This document shows positions 61,407-64,000 of a stretch of DNA of 64,000 nucleotides, in pieces. The stretch is from Thiohalorhabdus sp. Cl-TMA (lineage in GTDB: Bacteria > Pseudomonadota > Gammaproteobacteria > Thiohalorhabdales > Thiohalorhabdaceae). Position 1 is the first letter of the stretch. Each line of letters begins with the position of its first letter. The position numbers and the translations under genes are program-made. The DNA is taken from assembly GCF_041821045.1 (NCBI RefSeq), contig NZ_JBGUAW010000003.1, positions 1 through 64,000 on the forward strand, given 5' to 3'. The notes under the pieces are model-generated. The model was given only the letters and a program-made list of their open reading frames with translations. It ran no database searches and was not told where the DNA came from.

Positions 61407-63407
61407 CTAGCCCTCCCCGGTTGCGGCGGCCAGGGATTCCCGCTCCGCCTTGGAGGCGGTCTCGCGCCGCCGCGCAACCCGATAGCGGCGGTCGGTGAGC
61501 GCCACCACGCCGCCCGCGGCCATGAACAGCGCCCCCAGCCATATCCAGCGAACGAAGGGCTTGTGGTAGAGGCGGACGCTCCAGGCGCCCCCGTCGCCCA
61601 TGGGCTGGCCGAGGGAGGCGTAGATGTCGCGGGTGAGTCCGGGGTCGATGCCGGCTTCGGTCATGGGCTTGCTCCCGGAGAGGTAGCGGCGCTTCTCCGG
61701 GTGGAGCACGGCCTCGGCCTCGCCGTCTTGCATGACCACGATGGTGCCGAGCGCGGCCTCGTAGTTGGGGCCCTGGGTTCGCTCAACGCCCTGGAAGCGG
61801 AAGGTATAGCCGGCCATCTGCGTGGTCTCTCCCGGCTCCATGCGCAGCCGGGTCTCGGTGTTGTGGACGCTGGTGATGGTGATGCCCACCACCGTCACCG
61901 CAAGGCCCAGGTGCGCCAGGGCCATGCCGTAGGTACCCGCGGGCAGCCGACGCAGGCCCTCGAGGAGGCCGCGCTTATCGGAGAGCTGGGACCACACGGC
62001 CTGCACGCTAGTGGCGGTCACCCAGGCGGCCAGTACCAATCCCAGGGCGACCATGATGTAGTCCCCGGCGCGGGTGACCATGGCGGCGGCTCCCAAGCCC
62101 ACCACCAGGCTGCCCACCAGCACATAGCGCAGCTGCTGCCAGAGGCGCGCCGCGCCGTCCCGCTTCCAGCGGCTCAGGTTGCCCACCCCGAGCAGCACCA
62201 TCAGCACACTCATGATGGGCACGAAGACGGCGTTGAAGTAGGGCGGGCCCACGGACAGCTTGCCGGCCCCGAGGGCCTCGATCACCAGGGGATACAGGGT
62301 GCCGAGCAGGATGGTGGCCATGGCCACCACCAACAGGATGTTGTTGGCCAGCAGCAGGGTCTCGCGGGAGACCGTGGAGAAGCGGGTGCCGCTGTCCAGC
62401 GTCCCCGGCCCGCGCAGGGCGTACAGGAGCAGGGAGCCGCCCACCACCACCGTCAGGAAGCCCAGGATGTAGACGCCACGGGTGGGGTCGGTGGCGAAGG
62501 CGTGCACGGAGGTGAGCACGCCGGACCGCACCAGGAAGGTGCCGAGTAGGGATAGCGAGAAGGCGGTGATGGCCAGTAGCACCGTCCAGCTCTTGAACAC
62601 CCCGCGCTTCTCGGTGACGGCGAGCGAGTGGATCAGGGCCGTGCCCACCAGCCAGGGCATGAAGGAGGCGTTCTCCACCGGGTCCCAGAACCACCAGCCG
62701 CCCCAGCCCAGCTCGTAATAGGCCCACCAGCTGCCGATGGCCACGCCCAGGGTGAGGAACACCCAGGCCACCCCCACCCAGGGTCGCGTCCAGCGCGCCC
62801 AGGCGGCGTCGAGACGGCCGCCGAGCAGGGCGGCGATGGCGAAGCCGAAGGCCACGGCCATGCCCACGTAGCCCACGTAGAGCACCGGCGGGTGGATAAT
62901 CATGCCGATGTCCTGGAGCAGGGGATTGAGGTCGGCGCCGTCCGGCGGCACCGGGGTGAGCCGGGCGAAGGGGTTGGAGGTGAACAGCATGAACAGCAGA
63001 AAGCCGATGCTCACCAGCCCCATGATGCCCAGCACCCGGGCGCTGAAGTCCGTGGGGAGGGTGCGGCTGAAAGCGGCCACGGCCACGGTCCAAACCCCCA
63101 AAATGAAGGTCCAGAGCAGGATGGAGCCCTCATGCCCGCCCCAAATGGCGGTGAGCCGGTAATAGATGGGCAGGGCCTCGTTGGAGTTCTGCGCTACGAA
63201 GGCCACCGAAAAGTCGCTGACCGCGAAGCAGTACGCCAGGGCGGCGAAGGCGGCGGCGAGGAACCCGAATTGGGCGGCGGCCGCCGGCCGGGCCACGGCC
63301 ATCCACTCCGGGACGCCGCGCGCGGCGCCCAACAGGGGGAACGCCGACTGCACGAGCGCCATGCAGAGGGCGAGAATGAGCGCGATATTGCCTAGTTCCG
63401 GGATCAT
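61407..63407 (-). CDS. ccmF: Haem lyase CcmF
   Basis: A 666-residue polytopic membrane protein with about 15 helices. The WWD motif 'WGGWWFWDPVENASFMPWL', flanking histidines, 'GHEGSILLWTFIL' and 'LGTFLVRSGVLTSVHAFATDP' identify CcmF, which receives haem from holo-CcmE and attaches it to apocytochrome c with CcmH. It is coupled to ccmE (9 bp gap). Confidence 0.97.
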   Translation of the reverse strand: MIPELGNIALILALCMALVQSAFPLLGAARGVPEWMAVARPAAAAQFGFLAAAFAALAYCFAVSDFSVAFVAQNSNEALPIYYRLTAIWGGHEGSILLWTFILGVWTVAVAAFSRTLPTDFSARVLGIMGLVSIGFLLFMLFTSNPFARLTPVPPDGADLNPLLQDIGMIIHPPVLYVGYVGMAVAFGFAIAALLGGRLDAAWARWTRPWVGVAWVFLTLGVAIGSWWAYYELGWGGWWFWDPVENASFMPWLVGTALIHSLAVTEKRGVFKSWTVLLAITAFSLSLLGTFLVRSGVLTSVHAFATDPTRGVYILGFLTVVVGGSLLLYALRGPGTLDSGTRFSTVSRETLLLANNILLVVAMATILLGTLYPLVIEALGAGKLSVGPPYFNAVFVPIMSVLMVLLGVGNLSRWKRDGAARLWQQLRYVLVGSLVVGLGAAAMVTRAGDYIMVALGLVLAAWVTATSVQAVWSQLSDKRGLLEGLRRLPAGTYGMALAHLGLAVTVVGITITSVHNTETRLRMEPGETTQMAGYTFRFQGVERTQGPNYEAALGTIVVMQDGEAEAVLHPEKRRYLSGSKPMTEAGIDPGLTRDIYASLGQPMGDGGAWSVRLYHKPFVRWIWLGALFMAAGGVVALTDRRYRVARRRETASKAERESLAAATGEG

Positions 63408-63416
63408 AGAGGCTGC

Positions 63417-63872
63417 CTACTGCTCGGCCATGGAATGGGGAGGCTTGGCGCCGGCCTTCTTCAGGGCCTCGGCCGCCTCGGGCGGCATGTACTCTTCGTC
63501 GTGCTTGGCCAGCACCTGCTCGGCCTTGAACACCCCGTCGGCGGTGAGCTTGCCGTTGGCGACGATCCCCTGCCCCTCCCGGAACAGATCGGGAAGCACG
63601 CCCGAGTACTCGATGGGGACGTGGTGCGCGGTGTCGGTGATGACAAAGCGGACGTCGAGGCTATCCTCGCTGCGCTCCACGCTGCCATCCTTCACCAGGC
63701 CGCCGATGCGGAAGGTGCGGTTCTCCGGGGCCTGACCCCGGGCGATCTCCGTGGGGCTGTAGAAATACACCAGATTCTCGCGGAATGCGGTCAGGGCCAG
63801 CGCGGTGGCGGCGCTGACGCCGACCAATACCAGCACCACCAAGTACAAACGCTTCTTGCGGCGGGGGGTCAT
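63417..63872 (-). CDS. ccmE: Haem chaperone CcmE
   Basis: A 151-residue periplasmic haem carrier with an N-terminal anchor helix and an OB fold. The haem-binding histidine is in '[13 protein letters not shown]', the conserved LAKHDE.Y motif; '[28 protein letters not shown]' is also typical. The ATG at 63872 overlaps the ccmD stop (ATGA) and has GAGGAGG upstream. Confidence 0.96.
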   Translation of the reverse strand: MTPRRKKRLYLVVLVLVGVSAATALALTAFRENLVYFYSPTEIARGQAPENRTFRIGGLVKDGSVERSEDSLDVRFVITDTAHHVPIEYSGVLPDLFREGQGIVANGKLTADGVFKAEQVLAKHDEEYMPPEAAEALKKAGAKPPHSMAEQ

Positions 63873-64000
63873 CCACTCCTCCTCACACGCCGGTTCTGGC
63901 GGGCGATCTGTCTGAGTGTCTGGCGCTCGCGCCAATGGGGAACGACGAGGTTGACCAACAGGATCACCAGGGCCAGGCCATAGGATGGCCACACGAAGGC
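63869..64000 (-). CDS. ccmD: Haem exporter protein CcmD (partial, runs off the right edge)
   Basis: The last 43 residues and stop of a small protein: '[20 protein letters not shown]' as one transmembrane helix with the conserved W-x-x-Y-G, followed by a basic tail '[14 protein letters not shown]'. This is the CcmD pattern; CcmD attaches to the CcmABC haem-release complex. Its stop overlaps the ccmE ATG. The N-terminus and ccmA/B/C should lie beyond the window. Confidence 0.85.
   Translation of the reverse strand, partial: AFVWPSYGLALVILLVNLVVPHWRERQTLRQIARQNRRVRRSG

Overview
The window is a high-GC chromosomal segment of a Gram-negative bacterium, most likely a gammaproteobacterium. The evidence is the gene order accB-accC-prmA-(DUF3426)-dusB-fis-(ferredoxin)-purH-purD, the fxsA-groES-groEL block, engB divergent from a class I cytochrome c and a cytochrome c4, and a system I cytochrome c maturation operon (ccmD-E-F-G-H-I). 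Respiratory genes are plentiful: a 7-haem cytochrome with a b561 partner, a second b561 with YceI, c4, NnrS-like and DoxX-like proteins, and DsbD. This suggests a respiratory, possibly chemolithotrophic or halophilic lineage. I cannot name the species.

Layout. 0-13 kb: small housekeeping and membrane genes (DUF924, NnrS-like, FAD/BBE oxidase, methyltransferase, YbaN, DoxX), a heptahaem cytochrome/b561 pair, a SatD-DUF3307 pair, RsgA, pirin and b561-YceI. 13-17 kb: an unusual sensory and metal-type cluster. It holds a soluble chemoreceptor-tip-like protein, an ODP/flavodiiron-type metallo-beta-lactamase protein with all diiron ligands, and a divergent pair made of a MerR-family regulator and a MerB-like protein lacking both catalytic cysteines. 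17-26 kb: orphan signalling (multi-PAS histidine kinase, GAF/PAS/GGDEF cyclase, PAS-LytTR regulator), an NfeD-stomatin pair and a PEP-CTERM exported protein with a close match to a sigma-54 promoter. 26-35.5 kb: an RND pump with its adaptor, CBS protein, lipoamide-dehydrogenase-like enzyme, universal stress protein and SulP transporter. 35.5-40 kb: an accessory block with a groEL 3'-end fragment, a secreted repeat-propeller protein and a secreted PEGA/VWA protein. 40-43 kb: groEL, groES (perfect CIRCE operator plus a sigma-70-like promoter) and fxsA. 43-47.4 kb: cutA, a DsbD with two tandem N-terminal domains, a TlpA-like thioredoxin and a TPR protein. 47.4-57 kb: accBC-prmA-DUF3426-dusB-fis-fdx-purHD-tsaC. 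57-64 kb: engB, two cytochromes c and the ccm operon running off the right edge.

How it works together. The ccm operon matures the c-type cytochromes, at least four of which have genes here counting by CXXCH content. DsbD and the thioredoxin-fold proteins (TlpA-like, CcmG) provide periplasmic reductant for haem ligation and disulfide control. AccBC supplies malonyl-CoA, and PurH/PurD are late and early purine enzymes. The signalling genes are orphans: no dedicated response regulator sits beside the kinase. The most novel-looking stretches are the 13.3-16.4 kb cluster, the groEL-fragment-flanked 36-40 kb block, the duplicated DsbD and a candidate small RNA near 43 kb. No tRNA, rRNA, CRISPR array, transposase or integrase was recognised.
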